A stretch of DNA of 64,000 bases from Typhlomys cinereus (lineage: Eukaryota > Chordata > Mammalia > Rodentia > Platacanthomyidae), in contig JALPQD010000226.1 in NCBI GenBank assembly GCA_023101885.1, positions 434,384 through 498,383 of the forward strand. The letters are read 5' to 3'. Position numbers and translations under genes: made by a program. The notes under the pieces were generated by a model. It was given only the letters and a program-made list of their open reading frames with translations, had not been told where the DNA came from and did not search any database. Each line of letters starts with the position of its first letter. The stretch's first letter is position 1. Shown piece by piece: positions 37,061 to 49,614 of the stretch.

Positions 37061-37792
37061 TTGTTTTTTTTCTTAAGCTCATGTTGTATATCATGAAAAA
37101 ATACAAGAAGCACACGTGGACACAGGGGCAGAAAGTCATGCATCCTAATGGTGGCTGCATAAGGGAGAAGGAATCAGATTTGGGAACTCACATGAAAAAT
37201 CAAGCATACTTGATTTTTACATCAAGTTCATCATGTATAATCATTCTAATATAAATTAATTTTAATATAAAACTGCAATTATGAGTATCTAAATGAAGCC
37301 ATATACAAAATGAAAAGGGAAAAGGAAACTTTTCATATAAATAGCTGGAGTTCGTGGAAAGGTGTGCCAGATTGTTTTTCCTCTCATTAATGGTAGAGTA
37401 TTAATTCCGAATTGACATAAGTGATTGACTTCCTCTTGTGAATACTTCATCCTGTGAAAATGGAGAGAAAAATAGCACCTGGTGGTGTATGTGAGGATAA
37501 CACTGGCATATTAACCATCTACCTCCTTGTTCAGTAAAAAAAAGTTTCATTTGTATACAATTGGATCTCATAGCCAGAATTATTAAAAATGCATAAATAA
37601 TATAATGATGAGTAACATTGTAAAAAGAATACACATACACATTCACACAAACAATATTTTCAAATTACAGTTTGCACGAATAGTTTTGCAGTCTTAAGAG
37701 TGTGTGGGTTTGTTTGAAACACAGATATTTGTAAAGTTGAAAAGATTAAAAATCATATGAACAAACAGTTGCTAAAGAAAAGGTCAACAATT
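37061..37792. other. No recognisable feature
   Basis: AT-rich unique DNA up to the L1 target site. Confidence 0.4.
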
Positions 37793-38607
37793 CCTTCGAG
37801 TAGATAACCATCCTGCAAATGGGAGACTGACCCCCCCCACCGTGGTCTCCTACTTTTATTCCATTACCTTTTAATCTACTCTTATAATAAGACTCTATTT
37901 TAACAGCCTTTTATCTCTGGCTAGGAGTTGACATCCAATACCTATCAGGATGGAGCCAAGGGTAGTGTAGGAACAGCAAACGTGGAAGAAGAAAAACCCA
38001 ACAAACCATAATTCAGAACATCAGAGACCCTACATTAATCACCAGGAACTAGGCCAGCTTAATCTCTCCCCATTCCTAAACTCAGAGAAATTTGCGGAAG
38101 AGGGGGAGGTAAGATTGTAAAAGCCTAAAGATGGGGAGGAGCAACGATATCTAAGATTCTCCACACAAGTTAGAGCCGAAGTAACTATAATAGGACTTTG
38201 CATGACCTGCGCAATGACCAACATATCATTGATCCCCCAAAGTCTAGCATGGACTAAAGGCAGTAGGATCCTTAGAGGCAAGGGATTAACAGTCACAATG
38301 GTGTTCCTATACTAAAGGGGGACACAAGAAAGAGCTCTAGGCAATGCTACTGAGTTTTTACATCTCATCAGAGAGGAGGACCCAGAGGGAAGTTTGACAT
38401 GCACACTAAAGGATGCTCCAGGAATGGGGGGGGAGGGCACTGAGAGAAAGGGAAGGTGGGAAGGAAGGGGATTAGGGGGGAGGAAACAAGGGGATCCAGG
38501 GAGGGGTGGAGGAAGGGAGGGGAATGGGGTACCTATCGAGTTTGTATGAGTGGAAAAAAAATGTAAAGTAAAAATAGTAAAAAAAAAAAAAAAAACCCTT
38601 CGAGTAG
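37793..38607 (+). mobile_element. 5'-truncated L1 (3' UTR) with 11-bp target duplication
   Basis: The target duplication 'ccttcgagtag' lies at 37793-37803 and 38597-38607. The element between (37804-38596, about 793 bp) holds a long non-coding body, a G-rich polypurine block (about 38425-38530), a terminal 'gtacctatcgagtttgtatg', and a pure A tail to 38595. A polypurine tract before the tail is typical of rodent L1 3' UTRs. The same UTR recurs at 44744-45650 and, as a 64-bp stub, at 6422-6485. The antisense frame at 38039-38296 is not a gene. Confidence 0.92.
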
Positions 38608-39291
38608 TTTAGAGACAAACTGGCATGGGAGTGCCAAGGAGTGACCAAGTAGACTATATGGTGATCTCTCACCACTTCTATGTTTAGAATTGCTTTTTAT
38701 TTGCTTATGCTAGGAATTACCCATACATTTCTAGAAAATATTCTACTGATTTAAATGTCTATAATAATTTCTCACTTTAATTGATTCTACTTTTTTAAAA
38801 AAGGAAACAAAGTCCTGCTAAGTGTCAGGTTTCATATACTCTCCTTGCTCTATAATCTAACTCGTCTCTTAAATGTCGCTTTCTCCTAGAAATAACTTCA
38901 GATATTATTTTTATAAATTCATATTATTATATTTATTTACACAGTTGTAAGTGACTTTAGTTCTCTGAGAATTTTATTTTAGTAAAGATTTTTTGTTTAT
39001 GTCAATAAAAAGAAAATGATGTATATTCATCTTAATAATGAAAATTCAAAATATAAAAACCAAAATGCTATAAATTTTCTTTCTTTCTCCAAGACCCTTT
39101 AATCCTCTCAATGTGCAAATGCTTATGAAATTTTTGTAAATATAACTCTAGAAATCTTATACTCGCATACAAACTTATGCAAACATATACATACAAATAA
39201 AATTTTGAAGTGATGAATACACTTTGTAAACCTCAAGTAACTATTTCTATTTTTCAAAACCATTTTCTTTTGTTAGGATACAGAGATTATC
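38608..39291. other. No recognisable feature
   Basis: AT-rich unique sequence. Confidence 0.4.
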
Positions 39292-39589
39292 AAAATTTGA
39301 TTTCATGGGCTGTGAAGATGGCTTAGCTGTTAAGGCCCTTGTTCACAAGCAAAAACACCTGAGTTTAAATCCTCAAAGCCCACAAAAGAATTGTGGGCAG
39401 AAATGGTGACATCTTGTAATTCCAGTCCTGCAGGGCAGAACTTGGGATATCGCAGACCACAGCAATAAGGAGGTAGAATAATGCAGGGTCATTCCTGAAG
39501 TAATCCTTAGGCCTCCACAGGCACATACACTCAAGTGTGGTCTGGTACAAACATATACATATGAAAATGAAATAAAATTGATTTAATGA
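39292..39589 (+). mobile_element. Older B2-superfamily SINE
   Basis: The body, 39308-39573, starts GGGCTGTGAAGATGGCTTAG. It has a B-box-like 'cctgagtttaaatcct', then 'tcattcctgaagtaatcctt' and 'ggcctccacaggcacataca', and ends 'atgaaaatgaaataaaattg'. The flanks 'aaaatttgatttcatg' (39292-39307) and 'aaaattgatttaatga' (39574-39589) are a degraded target duplication. Confidence 0.8.
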
Positions 39590-42500
39590 ATCACACAGTT
39601 GACTTTCTTACAAAGAGTATTTTCTTTGGTTTCCTTATATTTTTAGAGAGCAACATAAGAAGACCAAATCTCTCAGAAAATATTCTTGATGAACAAGACA
39701 CATTAAACACCATAGTAAGTGGGCAAAACTATTACTATCTAGTTTTTTCAATGAAGATTGAGGTTGAGCTCAGGTGAAAGTATTAACTAATTCAGAGTTG
39801 ACATTTTCTTTACATGTAAAGCTTTTAGGAAGGATGGTGTGACCAATATTGCAGAGATTTGAGCCAACACACCAGGCACTGTGACATCACAGGATAACAT
39901 GTGTTGATGAGTGAGGACTCTGAGATGAACTCAAAGACTAAATATCTGGTGCTGAAATAAGCTGACACAGATGACTATGTGCACATGCCCACACAAACAC
40001 CTATATACCCCATGTATACATTTACACACACTATCTGCCTCATGCATTATCAGTTTAAGATTTCAATAACTTCGATCAAGATAGATCACAAGCAATTCCG
40101 ATTCCAAATATTCATGATGCTTGTGAAAGTAGGGCTGAGCTAAGGAAGTTTTTATGTTTTGGTTAAGCTAATTTATTCCTAGCAAGTTGAAGAAGACCCT
40201 TTGCTGATTGTATTTGAATCCTCTGTGAAGTTCCCACATTTACCTGTGAACTGGATTCTATCTGGTATAGGATGTCACTTTGTGGAATAGCTAAGTATGA
40301 GGCTGAATAAAAAGAAAAGAAGGGAAAGGAACCTCTCATCCACATCTAATAGAACCCTCTCACCAGTTGAAAATTGAGAATTCCATAGCAATTAACATTT
40401 AGTGGAAAGACTTCTATCATAAATTAATACTCATTTCATATACACATAGATTAACAAAGGACTAGGCATAAGGCCTGAGTATACATAAACTTAGATAGGG
40501 TCTCATCCCTTTTCCTGTGTCTTCAGAGACTCTCAAACAAAACCATTAATTGGTTTATAGTAAAGACTTTCTTTCTTGTATCCCTGTGGGCTAGACTTTC
40601 ACCTTTATCAATTATAATCCTGACAGATTTCCCCAACCTCAGGATTCCTCCACCCCGTGATTACATTTAAGTGTTTTGGCAGCCCTTTGTAGACAGTAAA
40701 TTTATAACACACCCCAAACTTATATAAGGATAGAGTAAAAAACACCAAGCTGTGATGGATACTCCTTGAGCAGCCCCATCTCTGCCTTGGGGAGTTCTGA
40801 CCTGAAATTGAGCATTTATCAGTTCCGTAAACTGCATTGGTGTCTTCCTTGTCTTTCAGAGTAACTTTCTCTTAACCCTCATGTTTAAGCATTGAATTGT
40901 TAAAATGTCATCATTGAACTCAAACTCAGCCTCATAAATAGATTAGTGTTGTTATTCTTTTCTGAGTTAATGTTACAAATTCCACTTTTGCCTCAGTCAA
41001 GGTCTATAAAATCCCAGGGACTCTTTAGCGTACACAATGCTTAGGAGCAGAGAACTGTGCCTCTCTCCTGCCTCTGCCTCAGAAAACAGTGCCAAGGTGA
41101 AGCACTACCAGGTTGACATGGGCACCGAGAGGTCTCAGATCTTTCCTGAGAGTTTCTATTTCATTTTATGAGTGAAATCCCTTTGGATTTTTTTTAAAAC
41201 CCTAAACTAAGAAAGATGAAGACTATTATTACATACTCTTCCTTCCAATCTTCTTCTCCAAAATAGTGACAAGCTTATGCTTCTCAGAATTAAACTTTCT
41301 ATAGTAACTGCCCATAATTTTCTGCTGATATCTCTTTAATATATATCATCTCATCAATTGTTATGCAAGTAATTTGCAAATAGTTTTCATCAATAAAACA
41401 AGTAACCCTGTGCTTCATTTGTGAATATTCAAATGCATATGCAGGTTATGATGTGAACTGAGGCCAATTTTTTTTAGGTCATAGAAGTGGAGGATTTACC
41501 TGAGTGTTATTTTCACACAGTCATGTCATTTTAAGTATAACGACAGTACGTACTTCTGTATCCACAATATTAAATACACTGAAAATACTTGACAGTTTGA
41601 AATGTGTAATCGGTATTTCACTTTTTTGTGTAAACAATTTTTGCTGAAAAAGGTACAGTAAGATGTGACTTAATTATTGTTAAACACATAAATTATAAAG
41701 TGCTACTATGAATATTTATACACATTTTAGCTTACTATTTCATAAAATGCTGAGGTATTTGATATTTATAAACTACTTTGAATATTATTTAGTTGTGAAT
41801 TATCTGAATTATGTTTTCGTTACTTGAATCAATTTATTTGAACTTTTCGTGGATACCTATGTATAATGTATAGATGTGCATATTGCTTCAGAAAATTCAT
41901 CAATATTTTCATATTATAAAATTCCATAAGCTTAAAATATTTGTTGATTTACTTTATCATTTTAAAATTCTTTAACAAAAGTGAATGTTGCATGCATTCA
42001 ATTCCAATTCTCCCTCCAAATATTTGAAATACCTCAACAAATATTGAAAATTGTAAATTTTAAGGAAATAAGATTTGTAATTCCCCCTTTCAGTCCTCAG
42101 AGAAAGCTACATATTTTGGAACTGATTACTTGTGAATTTGTTCAGGCAATGACCTGGGAATGTAAATGGCTGATGATCACTGGTTTTCTGAAAACAAATC
42201 AGGGACATTTGGTTCCCCACCTCTATATGCACAATGCACAAAAAGTATCCTCACTATGTTCTGAAAGGCTAAGAGGCAGTGTGCAAAGATACACAGATTA
42301 ATTTGCACAGGTCATGAAAGGCCATGCCACTCTAATCATAACTCGGTTGCTGCATCTGAGACTTAAGCATACACATTCTGCTAGATTTTCTATTATGCAA
42401 TCTATATAACTAAAGAAATGGTCATAAAGGGTCATCTTTCACTTTTGTGCTCATGTTTCTCTTCTGCAACCCTTGTGAAGATGTCCAAGTTCCTTTTCCC

Positions 42501-43659
42501 ATAGCTCTTTCTTTTTCATGTAGATGTCACATGCACTAGCATTGTATTTCCTTTCTCTGCAGAGAAACGAAGGTTGCATTTTTGTGCCTTCTTTTTTTTT
42601 TAGTATGTACTTACTTTTATTAATGCTCTGGAATAACCTCTTATTAGTTATTTGAATGTTCACACAAGTGATGTATCAAGAAATAAAAGTGAAAACATTA
42701 ACTACTGAAAGATTCTTGCAAGGTTTTTAAAAATGTTTTTCTTAGTGTATATTAATTGTAAAAAATCAGAGGTTTCATTGAAGAGCTCTGATTCTCTGGT
42801 GTCTAATATGATAAGAACAACATTATTAAGAGATTAGATATGTTTTCTTGCATTAAGTTTTTTCTATTTTAATCTGTTGAATCTGTTTGATCTGCTTATT
42901 TCACAAACAGATTAGTGATGATGTTTTCCCACTTGGGCTTTGTCATATCACTTCCAGTTACCCTCCCTTGCTTCCCTCCACTTCAGCTAGTCTCTTTGCT
43001 GCTCCAGCACTGCTTGGCCTGTAAAGACACGAGACACTGCACCTTTCTTATTTTAAGCTTTCTTTTTCACCTTCAGCTTTCCACATGCTACCTTCTTTCT
43101 ATATTATGCTCCTGCAGAAGTTGGGCTTCCATCTCTAGTTCTTTTGACTTAGAATCTTCTTCTTTGTTTAAAGTCTTCTTTCCCATTCCCTTTTCTTATC
43201 CAACAGTTAGACACCACACAAACCTGTGTACTCAAAAATAACATTGCTGTCTCCCTCACACTGCCAGAGCTGTCTTCCTCCTGCTGTTTCCGCTCCATAC
43301 CTCTTCTTTATCTCTTCTGCTTTGTCCTGTGTCTCTCATCTTTTCTCACCACAACTTGAAGTCGATAATCTTTCTTTTATCACATCTATTTCTAAAACCT
43401 TTTATTTCCTTTGTCTTTTCGGACCCTTAAAGACAACTTGGTAATAATATGAAAAGAGAAATTTATTTTATCATTTTCCTTGAACATATGAAACAAACCA
43501 CATTTTACTTGTGTGTCTTTATTAAGAAACATTTCATTCATGTGTGGCTAACTAGATTCCCCAATTACAGTGACTGTACTCATATTCACTTTAAGTGGAG
43601 CAGTTTAAATATGTATTAAGCACATCTTCTCTCTATTCAAACTTCATTTTGACAACTAA
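39590..43659. other. Long stretch without recognised gene
   Basis: 39830-40045 looks repeat-like, ending in a CA-rich tail, and may be a decayed SINE. 41030-41170 is less AT-rich. 42930-43440 is pyrimidine-rich with open frames of 72-108 codons of Ser/Leu/Cys-biased composition expected from CT-rich DNA. Nothing else can be assigned. Confidence 0.4.
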
Positions 43660-43678
43660 TTCTTTCTTGTGTGTGCAT

Positions 43679-43723
<45 letters not shown>

Positions 43724-43965
43724 CATGCACATACATGCAGAAGAGAACATTTGAGTAAATATGTCTGTGGAGGCACATGGTTGTTCTACTTACTTCTATC
43801 TTTGCTCAGGGTTTCACAAGCTTGATCTTCGAGTGCTAGAAATGCAGACTGTTGCCATTTCTGCTTGATGTTTATACCTGAGATCTGGGATCTCAATACA
43901 GGTCATTTTGCTTGAGAAGTGAAGGCTTAAATGCTTAAACCCCTGAGCCATCTCCCCAACCCATG
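43660..43965 (-). mobile_element. Old tRNA-derived SINE (B4/B2-superfamily) with (TG)n tail, antisense
   Basis: A (TG)n tail (43684-43720) precedes a body that, in reverse, starts GGTTGGGGAGATGGCTCAGG and has a B-box-like 'gacctgtattgagatcccag'. The middle is diverged. A weak flanking match, 'tgacaac...tctttct' against 'tgacagctctttct', may be a degraded target duplication. Confidence 0.75.
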
Positions 43966-44667
43966 ACAGCTCTTTCTATTACTTTTAGATTTAAGTTCTC
44001 AGTTTGTATTCTCTTTTAATTTCAAATAATATTAAATGCGTATAATGCATGCATGTGTGCATGGACAAATTAGATATTTATAAAGCACTTTACTGAATGT
44101 CATTAGCACAATTGATAAAAGTTCTACTTAGCAATAACTATCTTCAATGAGTAATTGTTCTTTGTATTATATACCCTTTCCCATTCTATTCTAAGATGTT
44201 GTTTTATGTTTTGGGTCTCAAATTGCTGACTATGTAGGCAATATTTTATAGATTCTCTTTCTTATTCAGTATAGTCTTTGATGTAAAGTAACTTCTTCCC
44301 ATGCCAAAGGGTTATTTTCTAATTCTATCAAATAATGAAAGTTTCCATTTGTGTGCTAATTTAAACATAATTATTCATTCATCCTAATTTGCCCTAAGTA
44401 GGTCAAAAATTCTCCTATATTCACCATATCATTGTAAAAGAGAAATAGAAAAAATTGATTTTGGTCTTCCAAGTTTAATCTGTTCGGTATTTGATTTTTT
44501 TGCAGACATTAAAATATTTGATTTTATTCATTGCTTACCAATATAAAGCTTTCATAATTTCTGAGCAATCAAAATATTATAGTAACCTTATGTTGTTAAA
44601 TTTAAGCAAATATTTATAGTATATTTATAGTACCTTGTTGATTTTTCAGAAAGTTTTATTATTTTAG
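43966..44667. other. No recognisable feature
   Basis: AT-rich unique DNA. Confidence 0.4.
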
Positions 44668-44726
44668 GTATTTAGTTATAAGTGTCAATTTGACAATTGA
44701 GATCTGAGCCTGCAGTCACACCTGTG

Positions 44727-45667
44727 AAGAATTGCTTAGTTAAAAACTGAAACAGGGGCTGGAGAGGTAGCTCAGAGGTTAAGCCTCTGCCTTGCAGGTG
44801 GAAGGTCCTGAGTTACTAGACCCCACGTATAGATGCGGGTCGGAATGGGGGACGGCCTGCATTTCTGGTCCTGGTAGGGCGGAGCCTGTGAATCCCGGGG
44901 CAGAGTAAACAGGAGGAGGTGGAGGCGTCCATGGTGGTTCCCGAATTCGCGGGTAGTTCTACACGCACACACATACATACATACACACATGTGCATACAC
45001 GCATACACGCACAATTGAATAAATAATAGATAAATAAAACATTTTAAAAAACTGAAACAACAACAAACCTTAATTCAGAACACCAAAGACCTTATATTAA
45101 TCACCTGCAATCAGACAATACAAATCTCTTCCTATCCTAAAGCTCAGGGAACCTTGCGGAAGAGACAGCAGGAAGATTTTAAGAGCCTAAAAATATAACA
45201 CACAAGTTAGGGATGCAGCAGCCAGAATTGGACTTTGCCTGACCTGCACAATGGTTGACATGTCAATGACCCCTCAAAATCTAGCATGGATCACAGGGGA
45301 GAAGGCTCCAGGAAGTAGGATCCTTAGAGGCAAGGGATTAAACAGTCATAATAGAGTTCCCATACTAATGGGGAGCCCAAAAAGAGGCTCTGGGCTATGC
45401 CATTGAGTCCTGAACCCTCACTAGGATGAAGGACTCGGAGGTTTGGCATTTACACAAAAAAGATGTTCTAGGGGATAGGAGGGAGGAAGAGGGAGGCGCT
45501 GAGAGAGGGGGAGGGAGGAAGGAGATGAAAGGAAGGGGAGAAGGGAAGACAGTGCAAGAGGGGATGAATGGGGAGGGGAGGAGTGAGGGAGAGGACTGGA
45601 GTACCTATTGAGCTTATATGGTTGGAAAAAATTAAAATGTGGGAGAAAAAAAGAATTGCTTAGTTAA
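44727..45667 (+). mobile_element. 5'-truncated L1 3' UTR inside the older element, 17-bp target duplication
   Basis: The target duplication 'aagaattgcttagttaa' is at 44727-44743 and 45651-45667. The element is 44744-45650, interrupted near its 5' end by a SINE (44755-45046). It is colinear with the L1 at 37804-38596: shared 'aattcagaac', 'tctagcatgga', 'ggatccttagaggcaaggga', a G-rich polypurine block (about 45470-45600) and 'agtacctattgagctta'. It ends in an interrupted A tail. The 61-codon frame at 45426-45611 is polypurine sequence. Confidence 0.93.
44742..45059 (+). mobile_element. Young B2-superfamily SINE, copy C, nested in L1
   Basis: The element, 44755-45046, is flanked by a perfect 13-bp duplication 'aaaaactgaaaca' (44742-44754 and 45047-45059). 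It starts GGGGCTGGAGAGGTAGCTCA, with a CA/TA microsatellite tail and 'gaataaataatag' end. It is the innermost and thus youngest layer. The minus-strand frames at 44772-45014 and 44816-45004 are antisense readings of the SINE. Confidence 0.95.
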
Positions 45668-45968
45668 GATAAACTTTTAAGCAAAAATTGCCTTGACTGT
45701 ATAGCTGATGTGGAAAAACCCAGCCTGGAGTTGGTAGCAGGTGAATAAGATGTAGTGTTTTGGCAGACTGGAAGACTGAGTGGCAAGGTAGAAAATATGC
45801 CCTTCACTCAGTTGTTCTTGTGGGAATGGTGTGGCTAAATCTCCTGACACCTGATATAATTCTCCTTCCATAAAGGACTGTAACCTGAAACTGTGATCAT
45901 CCATAAGTTCCTTATTCCCCTAAAGGGTTAGAGTCAAGTATTATATCAGCAACATGAATAGGACACCA

Positions 45969-46008
45969 TGATGCTGCTATTTTATTTTATTTTTTGATGC
46001 TGCTATTT
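45969..46008. mobile_element. Poly(A)-only retroposition scar
   Basis: The 14-bp 'tgatgctgctattt' is repeated at 45969-45982 and 45995-46008, with only 12 T/A bases between. A target-like duplication enclosing just a poly(T) stretch fits an aborted L1-mediated insertion on the minus strand that copied only the A tail. Slippage duplication is the alternative. Confidence 0.6.
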
Positions 46009-46228
46009 AAAAAAAAATGACCTTGAGAACTATTTGTACAGAAGTCTTTCAATGTATACCCTCCAGTAGAGTTTTACATTCTTTAATTTTTTCCTGTTCT
46101 TTGGAAATCTAATTTGCTGTAACTTCTTAGAAATAAGGCCAACAAATAGGGTTTGAAGGCCTATGTCTACATTCTCTACATTAGATTGGGTGAAGGATGA
46201 GAATCGTAAGTTTATGTTTCATGGGGAT

Positions 46229-46544
46229 AAATTGTCAGAACAGGGCTGGAGAGGCGGCTCAGGGGTTAAGCCTCCGCCTTGCAGGCGGAAGGTACTGAGT
46301 TCGGATCCCAGATCCCACGTGTAGACGCCAGGCGGAAGCCGGGGTGGCCTACGCTTCTGGTCCTGGTAGGGCGGAGCCTGTGAATCCCGGGGCAGAAGGA
46401 GGTGGAGGCGGTCCACGGTGGTTCCCGAATCATCTGTGGTTCTACATATACACAGACACACACGCGTGCACACATACACACGCACATGCACACAGTTGAA
46501 TAAATAATAATAATAAAAAAAATTTAAAAAAAATTGTCAGAACA
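46229..46544 (+). mobile_element. Young B2-superfamily SINE, copy D
   Basis: The element, 46243-46530, has a perfect 14-bp duplication 'aaattgtcagaaca' at 46229-46242 and 46531-46544. It starts GGGCTGGAGAGGCGGCTCAG, with B-box-like 'gagttcggatccc' and several retained CpGs, then a CA-rich tail and AATAAATAATAAT end. The predicted minus-strand frames across it are not genes. Confidence 0.95.
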
Positions 46545-49029
46545 ATGAAAGGAAGTGGGAAAAAAGGAAGGGAAGTAGGGAGGGAAGAAAACTGAAAATG
46601 ATGAAAATATTTTATTTTTTCCCTGTCTTTATTCTATTTTTCTCTCCTGCTTCATTTTCCATCCTTCATGACTTTGACTTCTTTCTAATTCTCAGAGGTA
46701 TATATTTAACAATTCTTTCTACACGCATTATTCACTCAAGAAAAAAAAAAGTAGGAATCTCTCTTGTCCACAGTTGTTCTTTAGGATGTTCCTCTAGAAG
46801 CTTCGACCAAGCGATTATCATGTCTGGTGTTTGCACTGTGACTCAGCTGTCCTTCTTCTGCTATTGCTATGCATAGCCTTTGTCCTTGCTTCCAGGGTTC
46901 TGTTTGCTTTGAAAGGATACCACACCTGATCGACAGCATTGTTTAAAGTCAAGCAGTTTTGTTTTAAAGTAATTTTGGCTATTCCAAAGCTGACTTGGGT
47001 AGTGAACTGACAATTTTTTTTCTGACAATTTATCTATAACTTTATGTAGACATGCCCTGAGATTTTGTATATTTTAATTATTCCAAAAATATATGACACC
47101 TATTCTACATGACATAGATTTTTCACTGAGAGATGATTTGTTAAGTATTATTAGTGTCTCTCTTTCTTTGCTAAGTATGAGTTTTGCCTCTCTCTCTTTC
47201 TCTCTCTCTGTATTTTCCACTAAGATCAGGTTTAGTGTTTCCAAATGTGAACTGCGACTCCATGAAGGATATGTTCATTCATGTCATATTTTACACGGCA
47301 ATAGGTACTACAGAACAGAAGGATGAATGGATGCCTTAACTGAGATTATGAGGCCTGGACAATCTAGATGTTTGTGATGTAAAATTCATATTGAAAAGTC
47401 ATTGAAAGTGGGGACCGTGTCACTGACAGAAGCACATATTTTCCACTTAGTACCCTAGGCTTCATAGAATACTCTTAGTTTCTAGAAATTCCATAGTCTT
47501 TATATTTGATTTTAAAAGCTGGTCAGATTTTCCCATAGATTTTTCTCTAAACAAGTTTGTAGATTCCTTAAAAATGTAACAATGTTTTCAGTGGGGTATG
47601 ACCTCATCTGACACATCTACAAGGCTGACAGTTGAAAGTCCATTCACAGAACAGCATGGGGAAGAACTAGTGCTGCAGAGCCTCAGTGCTCTTTGGCAAC
47701 ATGGCAAATTGCAATCTACAGGACATGACAGCAGCTCAAGAGAAGCTGCCCTTCCTGAGTCGGGAGAAAAAGTCAAGGTTTCACACGCAGAATTGTTTTG
47801 TTTTCCCTTCCAAGAGAAGAAATCCAACAGTGACTGCAGTTTGCTGAGAGAGCATCAGAACATTTTAAGGGTATCTTGCTTTCAGCAAATCTTGAGAAGA
47901 TAAGTGTCTCAGAATTTTTTCATCACATAACCTTTGGGTTGGATGTCTGTTGTAGTCTATGTCATGACAGCCGGGAGACATGACTTGTCTTGGAAAGAAA
48001 GGATATATTAGACAGTAAATCTCTGGAAAGAAGCAAACGGATGAATTAAAAATCCAGAGAGTACTTTGCTGGAGGACAAACGTTCTCCAAACTGAAAAAA
48101 GACAACCCTGTAAAAAGAGGGAGAATAAGGAAAAGGTAACTTTTAGAAGCGGTATTTCACATCCAAGGTGGAGTTTTCAAGCTGAGAATTAAGGAAATGC
48201 ATAAGACATTTCTGTAGATTGCAGAGCATAGAGGAAGTCCCCAGAGAAGCCTCTTGGAAGATACTCGCTACTTTCTTTTCCTGCCTTCACTCAGGGGGAA
48301 ATGTAACTGTGGCCATCAGAAGCAGAGACATGATTGACAAAGTGAACCAGGACTGCTACTGTAAAGACAAGACTGTCCACAATTTCAGATGGAGACCAAT
48401 ATTATTTAATTTAATTGAATTAATATATTCAATTAAGAAAACAAAGGGTTTGCTCTTGTCAGGCACTTAGAAAGTCTGTAAAAGTATCTGGAATCAACAA
48501 ATCTGGAATATTTATAACTAATTTCTTTAAACAAAGAAAACAGATAATTCATGATTGGAATGATTATTACCCTGTGACATGTGTCATTTACTTTGTTGCA
48601 TTAATATACTAAAAACTTTAATTCAGTACAAATTTTCTTATTTATAATTAAAGTAATACTGATCTTATTATAAATTTATAAACCAAAAACATTAAAGTGA
48701 GAGTTATTTGAATAAAAATATGTAATTCACAATTCTACTAATGTATTTTGAGGACAGATAATAAGAAAATGAGGAGGTAAAATTCTATTTATTTCATGAT
48801 TCTGAAGAAAACTAATCTGTTACCACAGGCCAAACATTTTGCTTTGTGTTCCTACAAGTTTCAGCTCAGAAAGTAGGGCAATTTAGAACTAAATTATACT
48901 AATATTTAGTAAAAATACCAGAATCCCTCATTGTCTAACATCTAATCTACAATTGGAACAGTTTGGATTCATATTAAATTATCACTATCACATATATTTT
49001 AGTATTCCACTTTAGGTTGTACTAGTAAC
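46545..49029. other. Unique DNA; 47598-47903 open on both strands
   Basis: No exon is confirmed. 47598-47903 is open for 101 codons on plus and partly on minus, is less AT-rich, and has a splice-acceptor-like 'tgttttcag' just upstream (47582-47590), but no protein family is recognised. An A-run lies at 46740-46750 and 47190-47215 is CT-rich. Confidence 0.35.
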
Positions 49030-49312
49030 AAATTGGGATTACAGGGGTTAGAGCAATGTTGGCTCAGGGTTTAAGACTTTGCCTCAAAATCAGAAAGTCC
49101 TGAGTTCAGATCCCAGGTTCTCCCATTAAAAACAGCAGGTGGAAACAGCAGCAGCCTGCACTTTTGACACTGGTGGGCAAAGCCTGGGAAATCCCAGATT
49201 GAAGCAATCAAGGATGATTCCACAAGTCACCCTTGGTCCTCCACAGGGACACACATGTGCAAAATGAATAATGTTTAAACAGTTTCATTTAAAAAAAGAA
49301 ATTGAGATTACA
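49030..49312 (+). mobile_element. Older-subfamily B2-superfamily SINE
   Basis: The element, 49044-49298, is flanked by 'aaattgggattaca' (49030-49043) and 'aaattgagattaca' (49299-49312), 14 bp with one mismatch. The body shares 'gcaatcaaggatgattcc' with the copy at 5338-5632 and differs from the young copies after the head. Confidence 0.9.
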
Positions 49313-49614
49313 ATAAATTTTAACATATTTTATATTATTAACACATCATTTCTAATTGTGCACAGTCTGGTAATGTTTTTCACATCTTTCCAGCTGTGTG
49401 CAGTGGTAAACTATACTTACAACCACTTTGACAGAGGTGCAGCCATATACTTCATTTGTGGCCACTGTGATAGGAATAGAAGCAAAAAGTTTATTCACTT
49501 TAAATCTGGTCCCTGGACTTCTCATACAATCTTGAAGGTTCTTCAGTTCTTTATTTACTAGTAGGTTTTAAAGACTATAGAACATGATAATGCTCTCAGA
49601 CTTTGGTCAGCACT
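49313..49614. other. No recognisable feature
   Basis: AT-rich unique DNA. The 96-codon frame at 49271-49561 starts in the SINE tail and has no recognisable domain. Confidence 0.4.

Larger units (their letters stand above)
44668..45965 (+). mobile_element. LTR-like or TIR-like rodent element, copy 5, split by L1 and SINE
   Basis: The left part, 44668-44743, has 'aagtgtcaatttgacaatt'. The right part, 45668-45965, has 'aaacccagcctggagttggt', 'gactgtaacctgaaactgtg' and 'atatcagcaacatgaatag'. Removing 44744-45667 restores the family layout, so this is the oldest layer of the nest. Confidence 0.75.

Noticed and set aside
42915..43444. Overlapping open frames of 108 and 72 codons, Ser/Leu/Cys-rich
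   Set aside because: Pyrimidine-rich DNA yields such frames by chance. No motif, splice context or homology is recognisable.
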